Assembly (NCBI GenBank): GCA_022703175.1
Contig: JAKLEG010000004.1
Span: forward strand, 1 to 42,129
From: Myxococcota bacterium
GTDB lineage: Bacteria > Myxococcota > XYA12-FULL-58-9
Reading direction: 5' to 3'
DNA: 42,129 nucleotides
A model generated the notes under the pieces. That model was not told the origin of the DNA. It did no database searches and was given only the letters and a program-made list of their open reading frames with translations. A program made the position numbers and the translations under genes. Positions within the stretch are counted from its first letter, which is position 1; each line of letters starts with the position of its first letter. Positions 33,403-41,901 of this stretch are shown in pieces.

Positions 33403-35706
33403 ATGAAATTGCTTCACCCATTTCGATGTCGCATTCGTGCATGGTTGTCTCGGGTCGGATTTCTGGCGGTGCTCTTGGGTGCGGTCGGGTGTGCACAGAA
33501 CCATCGCGCCGATGGCGCAAGCTCTGGCGGTGATGTAGCGCTTGGGGCTGACGGCGACGTCGATGGCGATGGCAACGTGGCCAACTGCGATGACGACGCC
33601 GCGCCCGGCGATGCGCTGAGTCCTGAGGATTTACCTGAACCGCTGGAGGGTACGCAGGCGTCGCGCGCCCTCGGGTTTAAGCTTTATTACCGCGAACGTG
33701 TGCGCCGGATGCTTACGCCGATGAACCGGCTGCTCTTGGGTGGCGACCTGACGTTTGCCAATTACATCTGCAATCAACAGGTGCAGAAGAGTGGCAACGC
33801 CTGGCAAGTGTCATACGGCCCCTGTGACAACAACGCCAACGGCCTGCTCACGTTCAACACGCTGCACGGCTATCGCAAGTTGGGCGGCCGCGAGCTCGAA
33901 CTGACCTTGTTGCGAGAATTGAACGGTATGGCCTTTGTCGAAGGGGTCACGGGTCACCCAGGGGTGACCAGCCGCGAGGCGCTACCCAACTGGCGCTTGC
34001 AAGTCGATGGCTCAAGCGGTGCGATCAGTCGCACGCGCAGCGGCATTTCTGTCACGCCGCCTGTAACGTTTTCCTCGGCGCTGGAATCGGAGTTGTTACA
34101 CACGTTCTGGGACGACGTGCAGTTCACCTACCGCACCGAGCCCACCGATTGGCAGTTCACGGTGCATCCACTGGTGCGCCTAGACCAATACGCGTTCACC
34201 TTTGTTTTCTCCGGCCTGCCGCGCTTCGTGCGCATTTCGAACTGCTGCTCTTCGTGGATTTACAGTGAGCAGGGCACCTGGCAGGGGGCGGTGTGGGGCA
34301 ACCACAACAGTCGCGACAACTTCGCCGACCAGAGCTTGGGCTTTTTGGCCGCCATGGATTTGGCGGACGATCCGAACGTGCCGGCAGATTTGCGCCAGGC
34401 CGCACTCGCTGCGGCTGCGGCCGGCCACCGGGTGGGTGATAGCATTATCAACTCGGGCTATGCGCTGATGACGGTCCCCGAAACCGGCGCCTACAGTGCG
34501 TTAATTCCTGGCGGCGCCAGCCGACCCGACGGGCGCACCAACGAAGGCCCGCTGGGCACAATCAACTATTGTCAGGCCGCCTATCTTGCGCAGGCGCTTT
34601 CGACGTCGGGGCTGTCGTTGCCATTTGCCGAGGTCACGCTGGATTCTGGGCTCGCACCCGACCAAGAGGCTTTATTGGATCTCTTAAACCTCTTGGGGAT
34701 CGCGACGCCCGTAGGCTCCACCCTCACCTGCCGCACCATTGACGACGCGAGCATCGGAGGTACCTGGGGAGAATTGTTGGAAAAGCGGGTCAATGGCCGG
34801 CCTTGGTACGAAGCCGCCATCGAGCTTGTGCAAGTCGACCGGGAGTTTTTCCACGCGCGTTTCACCGACTGGGCCGACTCGATGGAGCAACTGGAGCTCA
34901 CCACGATGGCGGTGTTGGAATACGCGCGGCTTACGGGAAAAGCTGAACTGTACGAGGCCACGCACCAGAGCCTCGCCAACCAGTTTCAAGTGCATCGCGT
35001 GTTTGTAGCGTTGGGCTATGCTGTAGACGCCGAAGCGCCCGACCCTGGGATTGTCGCGCAGGCCGCCTGGCAGCTGTACATGGTCGCCGTCCGGGAGCGG
35101 GCCTATGGTATTGCGGCTCCCGACATCGATCTCACGAATTTGGCCTATGCCGAGAGCCACAACCAAGCTATCGAAGCGCTCGAAAATTTTAGTGATACCG
35201 TGCCGCGGCCATTGCTTGCCGACAGCGAGATTGCTCAGCGGATTGAGGCTGTGCTTGCCGGCGCTGCCATCGATGAGCCACAAAATGTCGAGCGCTATCG
35301 CAACCGCTTCTTCTTGGGTGGCGTGTTACACCAGCCGCCGCTTAAGCGCGACGGCGACAACTATAAGGTCGTTGACGCACACGGGAACTGGACACCTCTT
35401 GCCAATAGCAACTTCGTGGAGATTGGTGGTTTCTCGCCATTCTTCGAGTTGAACCTGTGCGGCCTCGCTCCCGATACCCTCTCCTGCTCGTGGGCTCGCT
35501 TGGGCTGCGCCCGCCCCGACCTCGACAACTCAGGCATGGTCGATGCCGCCGATGTGTCGCTGCTGGCGCTGCGCAGTTCTACCTATGCGGGTCAGGTGTG
35601 TCAGCGCGCCAATCAGTGGTGCAATGGCGCTGATTTCGATCACTCTGGCTCGATTGATGGCGAAGACACCGCGTTCATGGAAGCGGCGCAGGGGTGTATC
35701 AGATAG
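33403..35706 (+). CDS. Dockerin-tailed lipoprotein, paralogue of the gene at 8878
   Basis: The product is about 767 residues. A signal of 29 residues ends in GAVGC (Cys30), followed by a GD-rich linker (GDVDGDGNVANC). The main domain, from about residue 85 to 695, aligns along its whole length with the protein encoded at 8878-11106: YRERVRR, SGNAW, GGRELELTL, SNCC, NHNSRDNF and LIPGG recur in the same order. The tail, about 700-765, has the two calcium-loop repeats DLDNSGMVDAADVS and DFDHSGSIDGED with Cys in between. The domain is not recognised. The open frame extends to 33088, but the lipoprotein signal fixes ATG 33403. It follows the MopE-like gene on the same strand and may be co-transcribed with it. 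Confidence 0.85.
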   Translation: MKLLHPFRCRIRAWLSRVGFLAVLLGAVGCAQNHRADGASSGGDVALGADGDVDGDGNVANCDDDAAPGDALSPEDLPEPLEGTQASRALGFKLYYRERVRRMLTPMNRLLLGGDLTFANYICNQQVQKSGNAWQVSYGPCDNNANGLLTFNTLHGYRKLGGRELELTLLRELNGMAFVEGVTGHPGVTSREALPNWRLQVDGSSGAISRTRSGISVTPPVTFSSALESELLHTFWDDVQFTYRTEPTDWQFTVHPLVRLDQYAFTFVFSGLPRFVRISNCCSSWIYSEQGTWQGAVWGNHNSRDNFADQSLGFLAAMDLADDPNVPADLRQAALAAAAAGHRVGDSIINSGYALMTVPETGAYSALIPGGASRPDGRTNEGPLGTINYCQAAYLAQALSTSGLSLPFAEVTLDSGLAPDQEALLDLLNLLGIATPVGSTLTCRTIDDASIGGTWGELLEKRVNGRPWYEAAIELVQVDREFFHARFTDWADSMEQLELTTMAVLEYARLTGKAELYEATHQSLANQFQVHRVFVALGYAVDAEAPDPGIVAQAAWQLYMVAVRERAYGIAAPDIDLTNLAYAESHNQAIEALENFSDTVPRPLLADSEIAQRIEAVLAGAAIDEPQNVERYRNRFFLGGVLHQPPLKRDGDNYKVVDAHGNWTPLANSNFVEIGGFSPFFELNLCGLAPDTLSCSWARLGCARPDLDNSGMVDAADVSLLALRSSTYAGQVCQRANQWCNGADFDHSGSIDGEDTAFMEAAQGCIR

Positions 35707-35919
35707 GCCATCTCCATGACCTTAAGCCCCACCTCGTGGTGGCCGGCTGTAGCGTAATGTCCCGAAACTGTTGAGGAAGTGCATCGGCAAGCGCAAGCGT
35801 CGTTGTGTTTAGCAATCACGCAGAGGTCCACCGAGACGCCCGATGACGACTACGTGGACGAGCCGAATCCTCAGCCGTTAATAGCATGTCCAGCCAAGAG
35901 CGAGCAGTGCGCGAGCGGT
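35707..35919. other. Intergenic spacer at a convergent gene pair
   Basis: This 213-bp spacer lies between two convergent genes. A short CCACC-TCGT-GGTGG hairpin lies soon after the dockerin-tailed gene, around 35728-35744, without a T-run. No reading frame with support was found. Confidence 0.4.
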
Positions 35920-36765
35920 TTAACCTTCGGCGTTTTCCCAGGCGCGCGGCACTTTGGCCGGGAAGCGCCAGAGCGCGACGCGCTTCTGATCGCCTAACCA
36001 CAACCCCCCCTCAGTTTGCTGGCCGTAGCCACTCCACATGTTAAAGGGGATCTCGTTGATGCAATTGCCCACGACGATGGTCTTGGTCTTCTTCACCGGC
36101 GTCTCGGCGAGCTCGCTGATCGCTTCGTCGTAGACGCTCTTGGCGGCCATCAAGTCGTGACCTTTTTGCACTTCGGCAAACAGCACCTGACGGAACACCT
36201 TGCCGGGGCGATGGGTCGCATACCAGACGTACTCCTCGGGCGTCAGGTTCGACAGCACCAGCAACTCCACCGGTGCCAGCACCATGTACAAGCGCGGCTC
36301 GCGTTTGCCCGGCAGACTCAGGCCGGCTGCTGCTGCCACTTGGTCGGGGGTCATCGACTCGACACACTTGCCTTGATCCAAATTGGCTAAAACGCCGCGG
36401 CTTTCGAGCTCCAGCACTTTGCCGCCGGTTTTCACCAAGAACGCACGCCGGTAGGCGTCGATCGGCGTGCAGCCGAAGGCAAAGTTGGACATCGCGGTTT
36501 TGGTGCGCTTGCCGCCTTTGACAGCATTGAGCGCGGCGGTGGTGTCACCCTTGGCATCACGCCAACCACCCTCTTCGAGGAAGTCGAAGCCGGGCTTTTC
36601 TTCGTCGGCGACGAGCTCAAAATAGACATGGCGGCCATGGAAGTGCTTGCCCGAGCCGGGACTACGATGCCACGCCAAGCCCTCAACGCCTAGGCTTGTG
36701 GCGGTGAGGATGCCCTGCGGCAACGTCATGATCAGGCTGGGTTTCTGCGAGGTCGCTTGCACCAT
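35920..36765 (-). CDS. Protein of unknown function
   Basis: The 281-residue protein has no signal peptide, no membrane segment and no motif I recognise. It begins with a beta-rich section (IMTLPQGILTATSLGVEGLAW), has an alternating middle (KTAMSNFAFGCTPIDAYRRAFLV) and a helical C-terminal half with LTPEEYVWYATHRPGKVFRQVLFAEV. The end is basic and aromatic (NMWSGYGQQTEGGLWLGDQ). The soluble, mixed alpha-beta character suggests a cytoplasmic enzyme or binding protein, but that is a guess. GGGAG lies 11 bases before the ATG at 36765. It lies downstream of the hybrid kinase gene on the same strand, separated by 133 bp with an inverted repeat. Confidence 0.75.
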   Translation of the reverse strand: MVQATSQKPSLIMTLPQGILTATSLGVEGLAWHRSPGSGKHFHGRHVYFELVADEEKPGFDFLEEGGWRDAKGDTTAALNAVKGGKRTKTAMSNFAFGCTPIDAYRRAFLVKTGGKVLELESRGVLANLDQGKCVESMTPDQVAAAAGLSLPGKREPRLYMVLAPVELLVLSNLTPEEYVWYATHRPGKVFRQVLFAEVQKGHDLMAAKSVYDEAISELAETPVKKTKTIVVGNCINEIPFNMWSGYGQQTEGGLWLGDQKRVALWRFPAKVPRAWENAEG

Positions 36766-36806
36766 GGTGCTTTGTTCTCCCTGTTGCGGCGCTTGAAGGC
36801 GCGTCG

Positions 36807-36834
36807 CTCGGCCCTAAATGATTCAGAGGCCGAG
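36807..36834. promoter_or_regulatory. 7-bp inverted repeat between kinase and unknown gene
   Basis: CTCGGCC and GGCCGAG flank a 14-base spacer upstream of the unknown gene and downstream of the hybrid kinase. The arms are perfect. It may be an operator or a processing/terminator stem; the spacer is long for a terminator and no T-run follows. Confidence 0.4.
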
Positions 36835-36898
36835 ACAATGTCAACTGCTGTCGATGCTGCCGTTTATGAGCGGGCAATGCAACGTTGGCGCCAAGGAT

Positions 36899-39277
36899 TC
36901 ACCGCTCCGAATCTTTGCCGAGCACCTCGCGGAGCGTCACCAGGAATTCGCGCACTGAGAACGGCTTTTGGATGAAGAAGGTGTCTGGGCCTAGCACGTT
37001 ATGGGTGGCCAGGACGTTGTCGGTGTAACCGGACATATAGATCGTCTTCAGGTTGGGCACGTGCTGTTGCAATCGCTCCGACAGCTCGCGGCCGTTCATG
37101 CCCGGCATGATCACGTCCGTCAGCAGCAGCTCCACGATGCCTTGATGTTGCTCCAACAACATCAGCGCCTCAGGGCCGTTCTTGGCTACGAGCACTGTGT
37201 AGCCATGGCGCTCAAGCGTGGTGCGGGCCAGGCCGCGCACCGACTCGTCGTCCTCCACCAAGAGCACCGTCTCATGGCCGCGGCGCAACGATGTGTCGGC
37301 AGGCGGCGTTTCAACCAGCGTAACAGCCTGAGCCTCGCGAACCAGCGGTAAATAGACCCGGAACGTCGAGCCGTGCCCCAGCTCGCTGTAGACCCACACG
37401 GTGCCACCATGCTGCTGCACGATGCCATAGACAGTGGCCAAGCCTAAGCCGGTGCCTTGGTCACCTTTGGTGGAAAAGAACGGCTCAAAGATCTTTTGCC
37501 GTACCTCGTCGCTCATCCCGGTGCCGGTGTCGGTCACTGCGAGTACGCCGAACCAGCCCGGCTCGGTGCCGCTGTGTGCGGCGCAGAAGGTCGCGTCTAG
37601 CTCAGCGCGCGAGATCTCAAAGCTCAAGTGGCCACCTTTGGGCATGGCGTCCTGCGCGTTCACCGTCAAGTTCATGAGCACCTGTTCGAGCTGGCGAACG
37701 TCGGCCACGATGATGCAGGGAGTGTCGCCCGGGCGCACGTCCAGCGCGATATCCTCACGCAAGGTCCGGCGGATGAGCTTCTCCATGCCGGTCACCACCA
37801 CGCGCAAGTCGATCGGCTTAAGCTGCAACACCTGCTTACGTGCGAAGGACAACAGCTGATGGGTCAGGTCGCGAGCACGCTCGCCGGCGCGTTTGATCTC
37901 TTGCATTTGCTGGAAGCGTTCATCGGCGGGGTGCAGATCCAGCGCGATCATTTCAGCGTAGCCCAAAATGGGTGTCAACAGGTTGTTCAGATCGTGGGCA
38001 ACCCCTGCGGCCAAGCGTCCCACGGATTCCATGCGTTGAGCGTGTCGCAGGTCTTCTTCGAGGCGCAGCTGCGCGGTCATTTCCTTCTTGGCCGCCACGA
38101 AGTGCTCGATATGGCCACCGCGCCCGAACACCGGCGAAATGCTGCACTCCTCAATGAACTGTTCGCCCTCTTTGCGGCGGTTGATGAAGCGACCACTCCA
38201 GGTCTTGCCGCTCAAGATGGTGTTCCAGAGGTGTTGATAGAACGCGTCATCGTGTTTGCCGCTCTTCATGATGCGCGGCGTGCGGCCCAGCACCTCCTCG
38301 CGGGTGTAGCCTGACATGCGTTCGAAGGCGGCGTTGACGTATTCGATCATGCCGTGAGGATCGGTGATGACGATACCGTCGCCCGCCTGTTCCAGCGCCA
38401 TCACCAGCTTTTGTCGTCCAGCCTCGGCCTCGCGGCGCCGAGAGACATCGCGGCAGATACCGCCGAACTGGAAGCGACCGGCATGGGCGATCGGAAAGAT
38501 GTTTTGTTGCAGGATCGCCTGAGTGCCATCGGGGCGTCGCACGACAAACTCCTGCAGTTGTTCGGAGTTGTTTGGGCCCCCTGCGGCCAGCGCCTTGTTC
38601 AGCGAGGCCAACGCGCTCACCGCGCGTTCCGGTGTGAGCTCGGCGTCCTTGCCGAGCATTCGCCACTGCAGATCGACGAGCGGCGCGCCCAAGGCCGCCT
38701 CGCGCGAAACGCCTGTCATGCGGGCCTGGGCGGGGTTCCACTCGACGATGCGTCCCTCGGTATCGATGATCACGACGCCATCGTACGAGGCCTCCAAGAA
38801 CGCCCGCATCAGGGTCTCTTGTTCTTGGGCAACGGTCTCGGCACGTTGTCGCTCGCTGACCTCGCGTGCCATCGCGTCGCGGTAAGCGGAGTGTTCGAGG
38901 GTGAGCTGCTTGCGGTCGGCTCGCAGGCGGTCATTTTCCACGGCCAATGCGCGACATCGAACCTCGGCCTGAAAGGTCTGTTCCAGCAGGGTGGCCGAAG
39001 CCGCTGCCATACGGGCGGCATCGTGGATCAGCGTCGGCGGGAGTTGCAAATGCTCGCAGTAGCGGCTCACCAATCGCCGACCAAGGGTTGGGCCCTGGGT
39101 AATCAGCACGCCCACCGCGTCCTCGGCGAACTCAGCCACCAGGGCTTGGGTGGCACGGAGGTCGTCGATGAATAGGCAGAACGGCTGGCCGCGCAGCAGG
39201 TTGGGTGTCAGCGACGCCACCGCTGCAAACTCGGGAGGGGCGGCCTTGGCGAGAGACAGAAACAGCAACTCAGCCAT
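36899..39277 (-). CDS. PAS hybrid histidine kinase with C-terminal receiver
   Basis: The 792-residue cytoplasmic kinase lacks membrane segments. The N-terminal 110 residues are an unrecognised domain, followed by a short coiled coil. Two PAS domains are at about 155-275 (ASYDGVVIIDTEGRIVEWNP) and 300-415 (AGDGIVITDPHGMIEYVNAAF). The phospho-acceptor is in AAGVAHDLNNLLTP, then the N box NLTVNAQDAMPKGG, G1 DTGTGMSD, F box FEPFFSTK and G2 GTGLGLATV. The receiver at about 670-790 has DDESVRG, the phospho-Asp in LLLTDVIMPGMNG and Lys in FIQKPFS. No output domain follows, so signal probably goes through another protein. GGAG lies before the ATG inside the end of the FIST gene, suggesting translational coupling. 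Confidence 0.93.
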   Translation of the reverse strand: MAELLFLSLAKAAPPEFAAVASLTPNLLRGQPFCLFIDDLRATQALVAEFAEDAVGVLITQGPTLGRRLVSRYCEHLQLPPTLIHDAARMAAASATLLEQTFQAEVRCRALAVENDRLRADRKQLTLEHSAYRDAMAREVSERQRAETVAQEQETLMRAFLEASYDGVVIIDTEGRIVEWNPAQARMTGVSREAALGAPLVDLQWRMLGKDAELTPERAVSALASLNKALAAGGPNNSEQLQEFVVRRPDGTQAILQQNIFPIAHAGRFQFGGICRDVSRRREAEAGRQKLVMALEQAGDGIVITDPHGMIEYVNAAFERMSGYTREEVLGRTPRIMKSGKHDDAFYQHLWNTILSGKTWSGRFINRRKEGEQFIEECSISPVFGRGGHIEHFVAAKKEMTAQLRLEEDLRHAQRMESVGRLAAGVAHDLNNLLTPILGYAEMIALDLHPADERFQQMQEIKRAGERARDLTHQLLSFARKQVLQLKPIDLRVVVTGMEKLIRRTLREDIALDVRPGDTPCIIVADVRQLEQVLMNLTVNAQDAMPKGGHLSFEISRAELDATFCAAHSGTEPGWFGVLAVTDTGTGMSDEVRQKIFEPFFSTKGDQGTGLGLATVYGIVQQHGGTVWVYSELGHGSTFRVYLPLVREAQAVTLVETPPADTSLRRGHETVLLVEDDESVRGLARTTLERHGYTVLVAKNGPEALMLLEQHQGIVELLLTDVIMPGMNGRELSERLQQHVPNLKTIYMSGYTDNVLATHNVLGPDTFFIQKPFSVREFLVTLREVLGKDSER

Positions 39278-39282
39278 TAAGC

Positions 39283-40434
39283 TTAGGCTCCCAGCGCACA
39301 GACAACGAGTGTGACGTTGTGAAACTGCACCGTCGAGTAATCACCGTCGGGGCGTCTGAACGGGCTGATTTCGCCGAACGACGGCATGCCGATCAGGGGA
39401 ATATCGCCCAACAACCGTCGTACCCGTTCCAGCTCTTCGCGCCCGCTCTCCGGCAAGCGCCACTTGCGCCCCGCGCAACTGATGAGCATCACGGCTTTGG
39501 GCGAAAAGCCGTTACCGCGCAGGCTGTCAATCGCTGCGTTGACGCCCATGAGGATGTCGGCTACCGAGGCCACGCACACCTGGACGCGAGCCCCACATTG
39601 GATGCGCCCGAACAGCTCCATCGCGCCGGCATCGGCGTCGAGATGGCGCACCGATCGCAGCGCAAAGTCGTCGGGGTCGTCGCCAAAAAACTCGGCGAGC
39701 GGCAAGGTGCCTAGGTCGGTGGTGCCAAAGCCGAACCCCACTTGTTCGCTGAAGAATTGCACGGCTTTGCGGTTGTTGATGGTTTTGATGCAGGTCTCAT
39801 CGCATGCCGTTATGTGACCGGTGTTGCCCACGGGGCACCAACCACTGGCGGCGCCCAGGCGGAATGGCACCGGGCCACCGATGGCCAAAACCGCAACAGC
39901 ATCTTCGGCCACTTCACCATTCACCGACACGGCGGCGTGGGCAAAGGCATGATCATCGGCCGCCAAGGCGCCAAAAAAAGGCACGGTGAAAGCGCGGCGC
40001 AATCCTTCCACCAGGCGCACGCCATCCGTGGTGACGCCATCGGCGAATACCAGTGCCGTGCTGGCGGGGCCAGCCAAGCCGCTTTGGGCCCGCAAACCGG
40101 CCTTCTCAGCCACGGCCTTTGGGGCGCGGCCGACCTCACGCTCCAGGGCCGCCGAGAAGCGCGCCCGCCCTTGGGAGTTGATGCCCAGCGCACAGGCACC
40201 GACGTTGGCAACGTCCTGGCCGGCGTAGATGCCATCGGCGGAACAGCCCACCACCAGACAGCGCCCATCCAAGCGGTCACGCAACCCGCCCAAAAGTTCG
40301 TGGGCCTGCGGCAGGTAGTGAATGGTGAAAAACAGCACCACCACTTCGGGGGCGAGCGCCTTGAGGCCCTCGCCCAGTTCGACCCCAGCCCGATAGGCTG
40401 ACACCGTTTGGGTGCTGCAAGACGCATAGCGCAT
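39283..40434 (-). CDS. FIST sensor protein (FIST_N and FIST_C)
   Basis: The 383-residue protein matches the FIST signal-transduction sensory domain: FIST_N in the first half (RYASCSTQT, VVVLFFTIHY, GCSADGIYAGQ, ADGVTTDG) and FIST_C in the second (SVNGEVAEDAVAVLAIG, RLPESGREELERVRRLLGD, IGMPSFGEISPF). FIST domains are intracellular ligand sensors proposed to bind amino acids or similar small molecules. It has no membrane segment. It ends five bases before the hybrid kinase gene starts, and the pair is the likely sensing unit, with the kinase responding to the FIST state. The start follows GGGGAGAGGCG. A short spacer separates it from the upstream two-component pair. Confidence 0.9.
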   Translation of the reverse strand: MRYASCSTQTVSAYRAGVELGEGLKALAPEVVVLFFTIHYLPQAHELLGGLRDRLDGRCLVVGCSADGIYAGQDVANVGACALGINSQGRARFSAALEREVGRAPKAVAEKAGLRAQSGLAGPASTALVFADGVTTDGVRLVEGLRRAFTVPFFGALAADDHAFAHAAVSVNGEVAEDAVAVLAIGGPVPFRLGAASGWCPVGNTGHITACDETCIKTINNRKAVQFFSEQVGFGFGTTDLGTLPLAEFFGDDPDDFALRSVRHLDADAGAMELFGRIQCGARVQVCVASVADILMGVNAAIDSLRGNGFSPKAVMLISCAGRKWRLPESGREELERVRRLLGDIPLIGMPSFGEISPFRRPDGDYSTVQFHNVTLVVCALGA

Positions 40435-40554
40435 CGCCTCTCCCCGGTACGCATGTCCATCGCCGCGCGGCGTTCGCGTGGCCCGTATGTTCCGAGCTTA
40501 ACCTAGGGACGACCGACGCCAGGCGCCAGGCGGCAGTGTTGCAGCAAGGTAGGG

Positions 40555-41895
40555 TTACGCCACCGAATCCTCGGACGGCGCTGTGGGCAATGGCAAGCGC
40601 ACCCTGAACAGCGTGCCGCCTCCGGGCCGATCGAGGCAACGCACCTCGCCGCCGTGGAACATTGCCACTTGCCGGACTAGCATAAGTCCCAGGCCGACGC
40701 CGCCGTGAGTGGCTTCGCGGTGATTGGCGGGGCGGTAGAACGGCTCAAAGATCTTGTCTTTCTCGCTGTCCGGGATGCCGGGGCCCTGGTCGCTAACATC
40801 CAGCACCACCCAGCCCGCCTCGATTTGGAGCTCGGCGCGCCGCTCGGGCTGCCCGTATTTTACAGCATTATCGAGCAAGTTCCGACACATGCGGCGCAGC
40901 ATCCGGGCGTCGCCGTGGAGGATAGCGGAGTCTCCCTGCACCGGGATCTTCAAGTGACCGGCCTCTTCGGCGAGCAGGGCCGTCAAATTCACCGGCACGT
41001 GACCCGGGCCGTGGCTCGGGTTTTCGGCGCGCGCGGTGAGCAGTAAATCGCCCACCAGCCCGTCCAGCTCTTCGATGTCTTGGGTGGCGCCGACAAACAG
41101 GCGGTCGCGGTACTCATCGCGCCCTTCGGGGCCGCGTAAAAGATCCAAGGCCATGCGGATGCGGGTGAGCGGCGTGCGGAACTCATGGGAGGCGCTGGCC
41201 AGCATGCGATGTTGTTGTTGCAAAAGGCTTTCGACGCGATCGGCTGCTTGGTTGAAGGCGCGCGCCACGTCGCGGATTTCATCTTGGCCTTCGAGGTTGG
41301 CGCGGGCGCGTAAGTCGCCTTTGCCCCATTTCTCCACCGCGCGCCGCAGCCGTTCGGTACGCACCGTGATCAGGTGGGCAATCGGCCAACAGGCAATCGC
41401 CAGGATCACGAAGAGGATCAGGTTGGTGCGCACCATAAACAGCATCGGATCGTTGGGCTGGTGCTTGAACAGCGGGCGCATCGCCAACACGCGGCCATCG
41501 GGCGCAGTGAGCAACTGGGGTCCGTGACGACCGGGACCTTCCCCCGGGGGGCGCTCGCGATGGAGCTCGGCGTCGGGGCCATCGAACTGGGGGGGGCGCA
41601 ACTCATCCAGGCTGTCGGCAAACGGATGCTCACCCGTAAATGCCAGCACCTGGCCATCGGGGGCGAACACCACCAGCGCGCGATCAAGCTTGTCGGAGAG
41701 CTCCGGCAAACTGGCCTTGAGCATCTCGGGAGTCTGCTCGGGCAGCCGGTCGACGTAGTCACGTACAGCGGTCCAGACTTCATGAGGGTCTTGGCCGCCC
41801 ACTTTCCAAAGTGAGCGCAGCCCCATCGTGGCCACGGTGAGCGAGGCCAACACCGCGATCACCAGCGTCAGGTACAACTTTAGAAACAGGCGCAT
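40555..41895 (-). CDS. Sensor histidine kinase, CpxA/EnvZ-like
   Basis: The 446-residue kinase has two membrane helices, at about 5-25 and 150-172, with a periplasmic loop between. A HAMP domain is at about 175-225 (LITVRTERLRRAVEKWGKGDLRARA). The phospho-acceptor His is in ASASHEFRTPLTRIRMAL, followed by the N box NLLDNAVKYGQPE, G1 SDQGPGIP, F box FEPFYR and G2 HGGVGLGLMLVRQ. The protein follows its cognate regulator by 6 bp and is read from the same transcript. The periplasmic loop is Pro/Arg-rich with no obvious ligand domain, so the stimulus is unknown. A CpxA-like envelope-stress role is inference from the neighbouring regulator. Confidence 0.92.
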   Translation of the reverse strand: MRLFLKLYLTLVIAVLASLTVATMGLRSLWKVGGQDPHEVWTAVRDYVDRLPEQTPEMLKASLPELSDKLDRALVVFAPDGQVLAFTGEHPFADSLDELRPPQFDGPDAELHRERPPGEGPGRHGPQLLTAPDGRVLAMRPLFKHQPNDPMLFMVRTNLILFVILAIACWPIAHLITVRTERLRRAVEKWGKGDLRARANLEGQDEIRDVARAFNQAADRVESLLQQQHRMLASASHEFRTPLTRIRMALDLLRGPEGRDEYRDRLFVGATQDIEELDGLVGDLLLTARAENPSHGPGHVPVNLTALLAEEAGHLKIPVQGDSAILHGDARMLRRMCRNLLDNAVKYGQPERRAELQIEAGWVVLDVSDQGPGIPDSEKDKIFEPFYRPANHREATHGGVGLGLMLVRQVAMFHGGEVRCLDRPGGGTLFRVRLPLPTAPSEDSVA

Positions 41896-41901
41896 GGGGG
41901 A

